A stretch of 36,127 nt of DNA from an uncultured Bacteroidota bacterium (GCA_903916255.1 CAIWVW010000041.1:1-36127); one strand, 5' to 3'; shown: positions 8,142-15,745, counted from the first letter of the stretch. Notes: generated by a model not told the origin, from the sequence alone. Translations and numbers: made by a program.

Positions 8142-9317
8142 CTAAAGCTGGTAGCTGAAAATCATTCCTTCAGAATTGGCGCCGCCCAGACTGGTCATGC
8201 CGTAAAGTAAGTTGTTCTCCAGAATGAGCGAGCCGGTTGGGGTAGAGCCAAACGCACCCGCAAAATTAAAGAGCACATTATAACCGCTTCCGTTTGTTCC
8301 AATAGAAAACAGCACACCATATCCTGAGCCTCCGGTGGAAGCCATGCCATACATGGCAGACCCTGATATAACCAGCGAACCAAGCGGTGCGCCTCCGGTG
8401 GAAGAACCGTTGAAATCGAACAGGTCGGTATAGCCGGTTCCGTTGGTATTAAGTGAAAAAATGCAGCCATGGCCGTGTGCGCCCCCGGCAGAAGTCATGC
8501 CATATAGTGTATGTCCTTGCAGCACCACGTTGCCTTCAGGAGTGGACCCGTTCGTGCTGACTCCGCCAAAGTTATACAGTAAGGTAAAACCGGTTCCGTT
8601 GGTATCGATAGAAAACACACAACCGCCACTGTCTATGCCGCCAAGCCTTGCCATTCCGAAAAGGGTGTCGCCGGTGGCCGATAAGGTAAGGGAACCGTTG
8701 GGGTTGCCCCCTGTTCCTACTCCGTTAAAATTATAAAGGCTGCGGTAATTGCTACCGTTTACATTAATCGAAAATATATTCCCTGCCTGAAAAGCGCCTC
8801 CGGCAGTGGTCATGCCATAAAGGGTGCTGCCAATAACTATAACTGAACCCGTAGGCTGGCTGCCATCGCTTCCCGCGCCCGAAAAAGTATGTATTACCCG
8901 GAAACCGGAACCGTTGGTGTTCATGGCAAAAATGGTACCGTTGTTGGAAGCCCCGCCATTTACAGCCATTCCGTATAATACGCCGCCTGAAAGAACCAGG
9001 TCGCCGAAAGGATAAGCCCCGTCTGTATTGGCAAAATCATGTAAGTCGGTATAACTTGTACCATTGGCATTAATGCTGAAAATGTTGCCATACTGGTTGG
9101 CATTAGGGCCGCCATATTGCGTCATGCCATAAAGCACACCACTCGAATAGGTTAAATCGCCATAGGGGTTGCCTCCGTCGGAACCTGTAAAGCTGAACAG
9201 GTTCGATAGGTTTCCCGATGTGGTTACATTGCTTGCATTGGTTGGCGTAGTTGTATCCGATTTTTTACACGCAGCAAACAAGCCAATTACGATGGCTACT
9301 AAGGCTATTTTTTTCAT
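8142..9317 (-). CDS. GloVer-repeat lipoprotein
   Basis: Read from the ATG at 9315-9317 this is a 391-residue protein with a lipoprotein signal peptide (MKKIALVAIVIGLFAAC, lipobox LFAAC, Cys17). An upstream in-frame ATG at 9353 lies inside the -7 box and is rejected. After a Thr-rich linker come about seven GloVer repeats (YxxLxxFxG ... GxLTLSGxxLYGMxxxGG ... GxIFSIxxNG), which fill the whole protein. Unlike its two relatives in the window it has no T9SS sorting domain and ends with the last repeat (SEGMIFSYQL). It should be lipid-anchored in the envelope. Function unknown; a propeller-type binding protein is likely. Confidence 0.9.
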   Translation of the reverse strand: MKKIALVAIVIGLFAACKKSDTTTPTNASNVTTSGNLSNLFSFTGSDGGNPYGDLTYSSGVLYGMTQYGGPNANQYGNIFSINANGTSYTDLHDFANTDGAYPFGDLVLSGGVLYGMAVNGGASNNGTIFAMNTNGSGFRVIHTFSGAGSDGSQPTGSVIVIGSTLYGMTTAGGAFQAGNIFSINVNGSNYRSLYNFNGVGTGGNPNGSLTLSATGDTLFGMARLGGIDSGGCVFSIDTNGTGFTLLYNFGGVSTNGSTPEGNVVLQGHTLYGMTSAGGAHGHGCIFSLNTNGTGYTDLFDFNGSSTGGAPLGSLVISGSAMYGMASTGGSGYGVLFSIGTNGSGYNVLFNFAGAFGSTPTGSLILENNLLYGMTSLGGANSEGMIFSYQL

Positions 9318-9350
9318 GGCAATAACAGGGTTATCTATTTTTTTATAGCA

Positions 9351-9358
9351 CAAAGATA
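9351..9358 (-). promoter_or_regulatory. -7 box of the GloVer lipoprotein gene
   Basis: CAAAGATA on the plus strand reads TATCTTTG on the minus strand. It lies 34 bp before the ATG at 9317 and sets that start. Confidence 0.6.
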
Positions 9359-9441
9359 TATTTTTTCATAAAATTAAAAAACATTGTCCGTTTTGGGGCT
9401 ACTTTAAGGGGCTGAACCATTTGTTATTATTCCCGCAAAAA

Positions 9442-10245
9442 TCAAAGTGCAAGCATCAGGTAAACTGATGCAATTATCCCGGAATCAGTCCATCCGTTTG
9501 TTTTTAAAGAAAAGTTAAACGGTTGTGTAGATGTGCCGCTCATCGAATTTGTTTCCGTAAATGTTTGCTGGCCTCCCAGTGTTTCATACAGCAATGCCGC
9601 CGTAGCTTCAGAGCCTAAAGAAATATGTTTTCCCAATTTAAAATCGAATCCGATAGCAGGGCCAATACCAAAAGTTACACCACCGGGTGTGGTGTACTTA
9701 TCTGTTTCGGAATAAGCGGAAGTAACGTATGTATAGCCATTGTAATAGCTGGATGTTTGATTATAATTTATACTTTGGACGAGGTTGGCATAGTATGTAA
9801 AATCAAAATCGAGACCAACATGTAAATGCGTAAATTTATTGATGCGGATGTTTTGCTGGCATCCGGCTACCAAATAATAACCATTTTGAGTTTCGCTCAA
9901 CACTGCCGAACTTCTGCTGCCCGATGTGTCGGATATGGTTACAGAAACATTGCTGCTCCGTATTCCGGCTCTTATTTTAAGCGAAAAATTGTTAGCTAAA
10001 TCAAAGTAGCCTCTGACACCTAAAGAAAAAGATTTGTTGCTAGTGGTTCCGGCTTCGCCGCTGGCACCGGTATATCCGTAATAAAGCACAGAATTAAAAT
10101 CAACATAAGGACTGTTGCCCATCGTGTTTATTTCAAGCCCCAGCCCCATACCTTTTATGCTGTCGTGCTGCGCGTTGGTTATTAATGGCATAAAACAACT
10201 TATTAACATGCATAATAAAACATACCGGCTTTTACAATTTCTCAT
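9442..10245 (-). CDS. Outer-membrane beta-barrel protein
   Basis: A 267-residue protein with a signal peptide (about 1-26, ending TNA-Q) followed by alternating hydrophobic/polar strands with aromatic turns (FSLGVRGYFDLANNFSLKIRAGI, FTHLHVGLDFDFTYYANL, GPAIGFDFKLGKHISLGSEATAALLY) and a last strand ending SVYLMLAL. This is the usual layout of small eight-strand-type outer-membrane barrels in Bacteroidota. Function unknown. It shares the general build of the three plus-strand barrels at 11.5-13.9 kb but is not closely similar. A -7 box TATTTTTG lies at 10299-10306 on the minus strand. Confidence 0.87.
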   Translation of the reverse strand: MRNCKSRYVLLCMLISCFMPLITNAQHDSIKGMGLGLEINTMGNSPYVDFNSVLYYGYTGASGEAGTTSNKSFSLGVRGYFDLANNFSLKIRAGIRSSNVSVTISDTSGSRSSAVLSETQNGYYLVAGCQQNIRINKFTHLHVGLDFDFTYYANLVQSINYNQTSSYYNGYTYVTSAYSETDKYTTPGGVTFGIGPAIGFDFKLGKHISLGSEATAALLYETLGGQQTFTETNSMSGTSTQPFNFSLKTNGWTDSGIIASVYLMLAL

Positions 10246-10298
10246 GGGGATGTAATTAGTTGGTCAATTATTCTGACTTAATGAATTATTTTTAATTC

Positions 10299-10306
10299 CA
10301 AAAATA
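10299..10306 (-). promoter_or_regulatory. -7 box of the beta-barrel gene
   Basis: CAAAAATA on the plus strand, read as TATTTTTG on the minus strand, about 54 bp before the ATG at 10245. Confidence 0.5.
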
Positions 10307-10355
10307 ATGAAATATTTCATCTGATAACTACTGAAGGGTATTTTCATTTCATTAT

Positions 10356-11318
10356 TTACTTCTGAATTACCAATTTCCCTTCTCCAATAAGTTCACCGCT
10401 GTTTGCTATAACACGGTAAAGGTAAATACCATCGGGCTGGGCAGATAAATCAAGGGAATAGTGGTTAGTGGGTGGAAGATAGTTGGTGGAATACACATTT
10501 TCACCAAGAATATTATATACCTCGACTGACCACTTGCCACTGACAACTGACGACCGCATAGTAAACACACCCGCAGACGGACTGGGGTAAACGGAAATAG
10601 TAGTTTGCGGTTTTCCTATGGCATGAATAGCACTCTCCGGGCAAGTGTGAAAAATAGTGCATCCACCTGCGGGAAATACAATAGTGGAGTCCTCAAAACA
10701 ATTTATATTACATCCTCCCTCAAACGGCGGATAAATATCTTCCATAAGGCCAAGCCAACTTCCAATACCTTCTGTAATGGAATCGAACGCCCAATAAATT
10801 GATACACTGTCTTGTGAAATAATAAACTGCTTTCTATATGTGCTACCCACTAAAATTGAATCTATAGAACAAACAAAAAAATTATTAGAAATATTACTGT
10901 AAGACATAGGTAAAGTATCTCCAACTTTCAAATTAAAATCATATAGCAATGTATCCTTTCCATAATTAGGTTTAAAAGAAGCATATACTTTCCTGGATAA
11001 CGTATCGTTTCGTAATAAACAAAAAAGATAATTATAGCATTGGTAAACTGTACTTCCCAAGTCATCATATTCAATGCCTCCGGAAATATTGAGTTTACTA
11101 TATGTTTTACCATTAACCACTGTATCGCCCCGCACATAATAATCAAATTCGTTATGCCCTACATCAATAGGATTGCAGGTCATACAAAGCCAATAACTTG
11201 TTTCTCCCCAAGCCGCATTACTATCCGGAAACGGATGATACACGTTAAACTGCGCCTTGCAAAAAGTGAATAGCGAAGAGCTGAAAACTACAAGTAAAAC
11301 AAGTACATTTTTTTTCAT
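10356..11318 (-). CDS. T9SS type A sorting-domain protein
   Basis: From ATG 11318 the product has 320 residues: signal peptide (MKKNVLVLLVVFSSSLFTFCKA-Q), a central ~215-residue Cys-containing domain I do not recognise (WLCMTCNPIDVGHNEFDYYVRGDTVVNGKTY and so on, with paired Cys), and a type A sorting domain (VYPSPSAGVFTM ... YNILGENVYS ... GIYLYRVIANSGELIGEGKLVIQK). Other in-frame ATGs at 11324 and 11354 are possible. The DNA of the last ~75 bp is almost the same as in the gene at 5021, while the rest is unrelated. A heptamer tract at 10527-10554 encodes the SVVSGKWSV loop. Its promoter carries a triple 21-bp-spaced repeat shared with the LytTR gene, so it may be a LytTR target. Confidence 0.9.
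   Translation of the reverse strand: MKKNVLVLLVVFSSSLFTFCKAQFNVYHPFPDSNAAWGETSYWLCMTCNPIDVGHNEFDYYVRGDTVVNGKTYSKLNISGGIEYDDLGSTVYQCYNYLFCLLRNDTLSRKVYASFKPNYGKDTLLYDFNLKVGDTLPMSYSNISNNFFVCSIDSILVGSTYRKQFIISQDSVSIYWAFDSITEGIGSWLGLMEDIYPPFEGGCNINCFEDSTIVFPAGGCTIFHTCPESAIHAIGKPQTTISVYPSPSAGVFTMRSSVVSGKWSVEVYNILGENVYSTNYLPPTNHYSLDLSAQPDGIYLYRVIANSGELIGEGKLVIQK
10527..10554 (-). repeat. Heptamer tract inside sorting domain
   Basis: Four 7-bp units (TGACCAC, TTGCCAC, TGACAAC, TGACGAC) on the plus strand, encoding the VVSGKWSV loop. It is the same heptamer type as at 5189, 15762 and 34332. Confidence 0.7.
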
Positions 11319-11367
11319 ACGCATGAAATTACAACAGACTAAGCATTTCGTCAAACCATTTGCTAAT

Positions 11368-11375
11368 CAAAGGTA
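11368..11375 (-). promoter_or_regulatory. -7 box of the T9SS gene at 10356
   Basis: CAAAGGTA on the plus strand gives TACCTTTG on the minus strand. A TTTTG lies about 15 bp upstream of it. The triple TACCAT array begins exactly 36 bp upstream. Confidence 0.65.
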
Positions 11376-11411
11376 CTATAAAAACCAGTTCAAAATTTCA
11401 ATACTTATTGA

Positions 11412-11459
11412 ATGGTAGGTTTTATTGAGTAGATGGTATGTTTTTGGCGGTGAATGGTA
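11412..11459 (-). promoter_or_regulatory. Triple 21-bp-spaced operator (copy 1)
   Basis: ATGGTA at 11412, 11433 and 11454 on the plus strand, i.e. TACCATTCA, TACCATCTA, TACCATTCA read on the minus strand with a strict 21-bp period. LytTR regulators bind 9-bp direct repeats spaced by about 12 bp (21-bp period), so this fits a LytTR operator. An equivalent array sits before the window's LytTR gene at the same distance from its -7 box. The array also lies 47 bp before the -7 box of the divergent gene at 11529 and could act on both. Confidence 0.75.
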
Positions 11460-11468
11460 AAATTCAAA

Positions 11469-11489
11469 GTGATACGTGATACGTTAAAA
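11469..11489. repeat. Short heptamer tract
   Basis: GTGATAC twice in tandem followed by a degenerate third unit (GTTAAAA), between the operator array and the next promoter. Confidence 0.45.
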
Positions 11490-11506
11490 GTTATTACCTG
11501 AATACT

Positions 11507-11514
11507 TACCTTTG
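11507..11514 (+). promoter_or_regulatory. -7 box of first tandem barrel gene
   Basis: TACCTTTG, 14 bp before the ATG at 11529; it matches TAnnTTTG. Confidence 0.6.
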
Positions 11515-11528
11515 TTTTTTTAATCCAA

Positions 11529-12326
11529 ATGGCCAAACGTATATTCCTGCCGATGTTTATTCTGTTCACCTATTGGTGTCAGGCGCAAGATTATTATATG
11601 CCCCGCAATCCTGCATCATCGCCAAAGCCGCAGAATTATGCGCGCTTTAAAGATTCTATCCCCGCGAAAAGATATTTTATCGCACTCAATCTGGGTATCT
11701 CCATTCCGCTGGGCGGCTTTGGTGAAAAAGATACCAACCAATATTTCATGATACCAACCAACACCGACTCGACCCATGCCAAAGGCTTTGCCAATGTGGG
11801 TTTCCATATAAACGCCAAAGGCGGGATTTTTTTAAGCCAGAATTTTGGACTGCTTGCCAAAGTGGGCTACAGCGTTAATACATTCGATGCCAATTCACTT
11901 AACAGTATTATTAACGGATACTATTACTACAGCGTTAGCGGCAATTACAGCATCTGGCAGGTTATGGGCGGCGCGTTTATACGCCTGCCCATTAGCGATG
12001 CTACCTCCTTCCGTGCAGAAGGCATGCTGGGCGGTATCTATGCCAATTATCCAACAGCCTCGGTATCAAACAGCCTTGAAACAATTAGTTTTAAACTCTC
12101 CAATGCCAGCGATTTTGCTTACTCCCTCAGTATAGGCATCGAGCAGGAGATAGATGATAACTTCAGCTTTACAGGCGGAATTACTTACACAGGGGCCGAA
12201 TTAAATTACCCTACCGCTACCTATACCTATAGCGGAACCGTAGCCGGTACCTACTACCAGCGCTACCCCGTTTCCATGTCATACGGCAGCCTCGATTTTT
12301 CTATCGGGCTCATCTATCATTTGTAA
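11529..12326 (+). CDS. Outer-membrane beta-barrel protein, tandem paralog 1
   Basis: A 265-residue protein: signal peptide (about 1-19, ending CQA-Q), a short Pro/Ser-rich linker, then a beta-barrel (IALNLGISIPLGGFGEKD ... GFANVGFHINAKGGIFLSQNFGLLAKVGY ... SIWQVMGGAFIRLP ... FSFTGGITYTGAELNYP ... PVSMSYGSLDFSIGLIYHL). It resembles the porin-like/OmpA-like barrels common in Bacteroidota. It is the first of three consecutive paralogs. Its last ~65 bp and the following spacer are nearly identical to the end of paralog 2 and its spacer. Function unknown. Confidence 0.9.
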   Translation: MAKRIFLPMFILFTYWCQAQDYYMPRNPASSPKPQNYARFKDSIPAKRYFIALNLGISIPLGGFGEKDTNQYFMIPTNTDSTHAKGFANVGFHINAKGGIFLSQNFGLLAKVGYSVNTFDANSLNSIINGYYYYSVSGNYSIWQVMGGAFIRLPISDATSFRAEGMLGGIYANYPTASVSNSLETISFKLSNASDFAYSLSIGIEQEIDDNFSFTGGITYTGAELNYPTATYTYSGTVAGTYYQRYPVSMSYGSLDFSIGLIYHL

Positions 12327-12448
12327 GAAAAAACAACCTGCAAGTATTATTTTTTTACATTTGCCCCTATAATCAAGGCACTGTATTTTTAATTAATGAA
12401 AAGAACCCTGCTCCTTTTTGTTTTATTTTCACAGGCTTGTTTGGGGCA
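12263..12448 (+). repeat. Junction repeat, copy A
   Basis: Near-identical to 13097-13283. The repeat covers the last strand of one barrel gene, its stop, the spacer with TACATTTG at 12356-12363, and the whole signal peptide of the next gene. The spacing between copies is 834-835 bp, the size of one gene unit. This points to tandem duplication, followed by conversion keeping the junctions alike while the barrels diverged. Confidence 0.88.
12356..12363 (+). promoter_or_regulatory. -7 box of tandem paralog 2
   Basis: TACATTTG, 32 bp before ATG 12396; it is repeated at 13191-13198 before paralog 3. Confidence 0.6.
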
Positions 12449-13160
12449 GAGTGAACTACAGCCACCGACAACACACGTAAAAAACACGGTGAAATTAAAG
12501 CGGTTTATTGTTTCAGTAAATATTGGAGCCTCCTCGCCTTATGCAGGATTTGGCACTAAAGACACTGCTAATTTTTTCATGACTCAGAAAGACTCGAACA
12601 AAGTCCGTGGATTTGCTAATGTTGGAGTTCATGCTTCTGCCGATGCAGGATATTTTATTACAGCACACTTGGGCGTGGAAGGAAAAGTTGTATTCAATTA
12701 TAATACAATTGACATGGAAAAGTTCAATTCTTTCCTTGTACCGCACAACCATAGTCCGGAGGTTAGTTTTGACGGAGGGTATAGTATATGGCAATATATG
12801 GGTGGGCCTTTTATAAATTTCGACACAAAAGATAACACCACTATTTGCCTGAAATTTATGACCGGAATGCTATCCATTAATTACCCCGATTTTTACATTA
12901 CCGGGCCATCCAATTATTTCGAAATTATACTTCCCCAGGTACATACAATTGCTTATTCTTTCACCTCCGATTTCGAAAAAAGACTTTCCCCTCTGATAGG
13001 GATAAAAGCAACCATTGGTTATACAGGCGCTTTGGTAAACTATGCTTCGTTTACCTACATATATACGGGCGCCACATCAGGCAGGTACAGCAGCCCCTAC
13101 CCCGTTTCTATGTCATACGGCAGCCTCACATTTTCCGCAGGGCTCAATTTTCATTTGTAG
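12396..13160 (+). CDS. Outer-membrane beta-barrel protein, tandem paralog 2
   Basis: A 254-residue paralog of the preceding gene: signal peptide MKRTLLLFVLFSQACLGQ, then IVSVNIGASSPYAGFGTKDTANFF, RGFANVGVHASADAGYFIT, GGYSIWQYMGGPFI and a terminal PVSMSYGSLTFSAGLNFHL strand. The conserved frame of strands matches paralog 1, while loops differ strongly, as expected for surface-exposed loops under diversifying pressure. It has its own -7 box in the repeated spacer, so the three genes are probably separately transcribed rather than one operon. Role unknown. Confidence 0.9.
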   Translation: MKRTLLLFVLFSQACLGQSELQPPTTHVKNTVKLKRFIVSVNIGASSPYAGFGTKDTANFFMTQKDSNKVRGFANVGVHASADAGYFITAHLGVEGKVVFNYNTIDMEKFNSFLVPHNHSPEVSFDGGYSIWQYMGGPFINFDTKDNTTICLKFMTGMLSINYPDFYITGPSNYFEIILPQVHTIAYSFTSDFEKRLSPLIGIKATIGYTGALVNYASFTYIYTGATSGRYSSPYPVSMSYGSLTFSAGLNFHL

Positions 13161-13283
13161 GAAAAAACAACCTGCAAGTATTATTTTTTTTACATTTGCA
13201 CTCATAATCAAGGCACTGTATTTTTAATTAATGAAAAGAACCCTGCTCCTTTTTGTTTTATTTTCACAGGCTTGTTTGGGGCA
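13097..13283 (+). repeat. Junction repeat, copy B
   Basis: Second copy of the 12263-12448 segment, with one extra T in the poly-T run and a few substitutions. The signal peptide of paralog 3 is encoded by the same bases as that of paralog 2. Confidence 0.88.
13191..13198 (+). promoter_or_regulatory. -7 box of tandem paralog 3
   Basis: TACATTTG, part of junction repeat copy B, 32 bp before ATG 13231. Confidence 0.6.
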
Positions 13284-13932
13284 AGTAACAAACCATCCCA
13301 ATACTTCCGCGAAAGACTCTGTTGCCAAAAAGCATTTTTTTATCTCCATTAATTATGGTATAAATTTACCAACCGATAATTATGGAACGGCCACCAATAC
13401 TATTGCTTCCAATCAAATTCAAGGCTACGCCAAAACCGGCACACATGCTAATGTTGCAGGGGGAGTTAGGGTATCTGGTAATATCTCTTTGCTGATAAAA
13501 ACAGGCCTTGATATGAATAATTCTGATAATCCTGTAACTAATACTCAATATAGCGGAGGGTTTAAAATATGGCATGTTTTGTGCGGCGTATCATATGAGG
13601 TAGCACCATCGCAATACACCCTTTTGCGTGTGTATGCGCTGGCGGGATATATGGTGGCAAATTACCCTGAAACAACAATCAATGTAATGGGAATAACAGA
13701 AACCGACGCCTTTAAAAACTCGAATAGCTTAGGCTACTCCATGGGCATTGGCTTTGAACGGAAGTTTAACACAACATGGGGATTGGCGGCCAATTTGGCC
13801 TACTCGGCAAGTTATTTAACATATCCTTATTACAATGTGAGTATTAATGGCACCATCGTTTCTCAAAGCAGCGCCATAAGTATGCTTTATGGCAGTGCCG
13901 AAATTACGGTTGGCTTAGTTTTGCATTTGTAA
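13231..13932 (+). CDS. Outer-membrane beta-barrel protein, tandem paralog 3
   Basis: A 233-residue paralog. The signal peptide is identical to that of paralog 2 (MKRTLLLFVLFSQACLGQ). It keeps the frame FISINYGINLPTDNYG ... GYAKTGTHANVAGGVRVSGNISLLIKTGL ... GGFKIWHVLCGVSYEV ... SAISMLYGSAEITVGLVLHL but is the most diverged of the three and has the shortest loops. It likely sits in the outer membrane. The gene is followed by a hairpin terminator region at 13982-14020. Confidence 0.9.
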   Translation: MKRTLLLFVLFSQACLGQVTNHPNTSAKDSVAKKHFFISINYGINLPTDNYGTATNTIASNQIQGYAKTGTHANVAGGVRVSGNISLLIKTGLDMNNSDNPVTNTQYSGGFKIWHVLCGVSYEVAPSQYTLLRVYALAGYMVANYPETTINVMGITETDAFKNSNSLGYSMGIGFERKFNTTWGLAANLAYSASYLTYPYYNVSINGTIVSQSSAISMLYGSAEITVGLVLHL

Positions 13933-13981
13933 ACCCTTTTATAAGTATTCTCTATTTCCAAGTTGTGCTCCGACCCATGAC

Positions 13982-14020
13982 AAAAAAAAATCCGCAATGC
14001 ATTACACAAAGCGGATTCTC
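13982..14020 (-). terminator. Intrinsic terminator for the small membrane gene at 14039
   Basis: AATCCGC at 13989-13995 pairs with GCGGATT at 14011-14017. On the minus strand the hairpin is followed by a run of nine T (the plus-strand A-run at 13982-13990), placing it right after the minus-strand stop at 14039. It may also stop transcripts from paralog 3. Confidence 0.75.
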
Positions 14021-14038
14021 TTTCTGAAAAAAAACAAA

Positions 14039-14236
14039 CTATTCCTTGGTAAAGATGAATGAACGTATTTTTGAAGTTACATACATAAAGGGTGAGGCTA
14101 ATATCAAAATCGGAAGAGGCAATGCAATAAGAACCATGAAAAGGGTTTTCAATAAATGGGAAACATCCAGTTGGCCACCGTTCATATAATTATGGGTAAA
14201 CCAAACGGTAAGTGTGTGTAATAGTTCGTTATGCAT
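14039..14236 (-). CDS. Small membrane protein
   Basis: A 65-residue protein with one strong transmembrane helix (about residues 31-53, LFMVLIALPLPILILASPFMYV) followed by a positively charged tail (TSKIRSFIFTKE). No family recognised. Support comes from the ATG start, the terminator directly behind the stop, and the lack of any competing gene. Function unknown. Confidence 0.55.
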   Translation of the reverse strand: MHNELLHTLTVWFTHNYMNGGQLDVSHLLKTLFMVLIALPLPILILASPFMYVTSKIRSFIFTKE

Positions 14237-14343
14237 CTCGTTTAAATTTGATGATGCAAAGTAAATTCAAACAGGGGGTTCAATACAATGACCTATGCCA
14301 TTAACAGCGGAGTATTTGGTCATTTTTTCGCATGATTTTTGTC

Positions 14344-14359
14344 AGCCGGAATTTCGGCT
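14344..14359. other. Small hairpin downstream of fic
   Basis: AGCCG at 14344-14348 pairs with CGGCT at 14355-14359. It lies after the fic stop codon but has no T-run on the minus strand, so a terminator role is weakly supported. Confidence 0.3.
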
Positions 14360-14399
14360 TGATTTCAAAATTAACCATAACATCCTGAATATTAAAATA

Positions 14400-15515
14400 T
14401 TATTTCCCTTCCAAAATCCGTATCAAATCATTATTGATGTAGTAAACTTCCTTGCCGTCTTCCTTGGCGGAAAGTATTTTATGTTTCACCAACTGCGAAG
14501 TGTAGCCCGACAAAGTGGTTCTGCTTGTCCTTCCCAACACTTCGCCAATCGTTTTAGGTTTTATGTATGGCTGCGCGAATAATGCTTCATTCACTTCCTT
14601 GTTGTACCATTTAATTTTTGATTTGCCATAGTCCAGCGTTTCGGCCATCTGGTCAATAATTTCATCCACCTGCCTGTTGGTGTACCTTGCTGTATATTCC
14701 ACAGCATTAAGCATAAACACAATCCACCTTTTCCACGATTTCCGTTCCGTAACCGACTGAAGGCTGAAGTAATATTCATCCTTATGTTCAATTATGTATT
14801 TGCTTAAATACAGCACCGGCTGCGACAACAAACCTTGGTTTACCAGATATAATAAGTTCAATATCCTTCCCGTCCTGCCGTTTCCGTCATCAAAGGGATG
14901 TATCGCCTCAAACTGGTAATGCGCTATGGCCATTTTCAGCAGCGGGTCAGTTTTGTCTTTTTTATCGCCATTCAGATATTCTATCAGGTTCTGCATTTTC
15001 TTCTCCACAATCCCCGCGCCCCGGGGCGGGGTATAAATTATTTCACCCGGACGCAATTCGCTGTTCCCCCTTTTTATAATCACTTTTGATTGTGGCGGCC
15101 TGATTTTTTGCGTGGTATTTTTCACCTGCTGGTAAATGGCGATAGTACCCTTTAAATCCATTTCCCCTTTCTTCATAATAGTACGGTAGCCTGCCCACAA
15201 AGCTTCCCTGTACCGCAGCACTTCCTTTGTATGCGGGCTTGCCCCTGCTTCTTTCACCGAATCGGAAATAGCCTTGTAAAGTTCATCTTCCGTGGTAAAA
15301 ATATTCTCTATTTCCGAAGAACTTTTTGCTTCCTGCAACGCTATGGTGTTTATCAGCATGGCAGGGTTGGGCAGCCGCAGGATGTTCTTGTTTAATTCAG
15401 CCAGGTACCTGCTGGCAAGCCCCCATTTCATAAGCACTTCACTATCGAGTATATCTGCCGGAGGAGGCAATAGTGGCAGGTTATTGTAGGGAATATTCCG
15501 GTCGAATTGAGCCAT
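14400..15515 (-). CDS. Fic-family AMP-transferase with N-terminal inhibitory helix
   Basis: A 371-residue protein of the class II Fic type. The inhibitory motif [S/T]xxxE[G/N] is present as S66-SEI-E70-N71, where E70 would block the ATP site. The core motif HPFDDGNGRTGR is at about 206-217, with catalytic His206, and the flap-like TPPRG is at about 162-166. The C-terminal ~90 residues look like a winged helix (TIGEVLGRTSRTTLSGYTSQLVKHKIL) and a wing (KEDGKEVYYINNDLIRIL). Fic enzymes transfer AMP from ATP to protein hydroxyls; the target is unknown. The winged helix suggests DNA binding and autoregulation, which agrees with the elaborate operator array immediately upstream. Confidence 0.95.
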   Translation of the reverse strand: MAQFDRNIPYNNLPLLPPPADILDSEVLMKWGLASRYLAELNKNILRLPNPAMLINTIALQEAKSSSEIENIFTTEDELYKAISDSVKEAGASPHTKEVLRYREALWAGYRTIMKKGEMDLKGTIAIYQQVKNTTQKIRPPQSKVIIKRGNSELRPGEIIYTPPRGAGIVEKKMQNLIEYLNGDKKDKTDPLLKMAIAHYQFEAIHPFDDGNGRTGRILNLLYLVNQGLLSQPVLYLSKYIIEHKDEYYFSLQSVTERKSWKRWIVFMLNAVEYTARYTNRQVDEIIDQMAETLDYGKSKIKWYNKEVNEALFAQPYIKPKTIGEVLGRTSRTTLSGYTSQLVKHKILSAKEDGKEVYYINNDLIRILEGK

Positions 15516-15522
15516 TTTTATA

Positions 15523-15735
15523 TGTTCAGTTTATTATCATTTATTGGACACGTTGCAAATATACGTCCATTTTTTGATACAAAATACATTTCATGTTCAG
15601 TTTTTTATTATTTTCTGAACATATACCCAAAACATGTTCAGTTTTTGATGCAATCAATATATCATGTCCAGTTTTTACTTCTTTTCTGAACATGATGGCA
15701 TTATATGTTCAGTTTATTATGTTAAAAGCCGATTT
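15523..15735. promoter_or_regulatory. 71-bp operator array between fic and thiolase
   Basis: Three tandem 71-bp units start at 15523, 15594 and 15665. Each has the same layout: TGTTCAG, 14 bp, CTGAACA, 13 bp, TGTTCAG. Units 2 and 3 are close to consensus. Unit 1 has degenerate second and third boxes (TTGGACA and CGTCCAT) which flank the fic -7 box. TGTTCAG/CTGAACA words are at 15523, 15594, 15615, 15635, 15665 (TGTCCAG), 15686 and 15706. The array fits multiple binding sites for a dimeric repressor, possibly Fic itself through its winged helix. Confidence 0.8.
15556..15563 (-). promoter_or_regulatory. -7 box of fic
   Basis: CAAATATA on the plus strand reads TATATTTG on the minus strand, with TTTG (CAAA at 15580-15583) 16 bp upstream. 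It is enclosed by the two degenerate operator boxes of array unit 1. Confidence 0.65.
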
Positions 15736-15737
15736 TA

Positions 15738-15745
15738 TAACTTTG
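15738..15745 (+). promoter_or_regulatory. -7 box of the thiolase gene
   Basis: TAACTTTG matches TAnnTTTG and lies 50 bp before the ATG. The last operator word (15706-15712) falls where the -33 element would be, so the array could repress this gene too. Confidence 0.55.

Noticed and set aside
12396-13932. Single operon of the barrel paralogs
   Set aside because: Each gene has its own TACATTTG box in the repeated spacer, so separate transcription is more likely, though read-through is possible.
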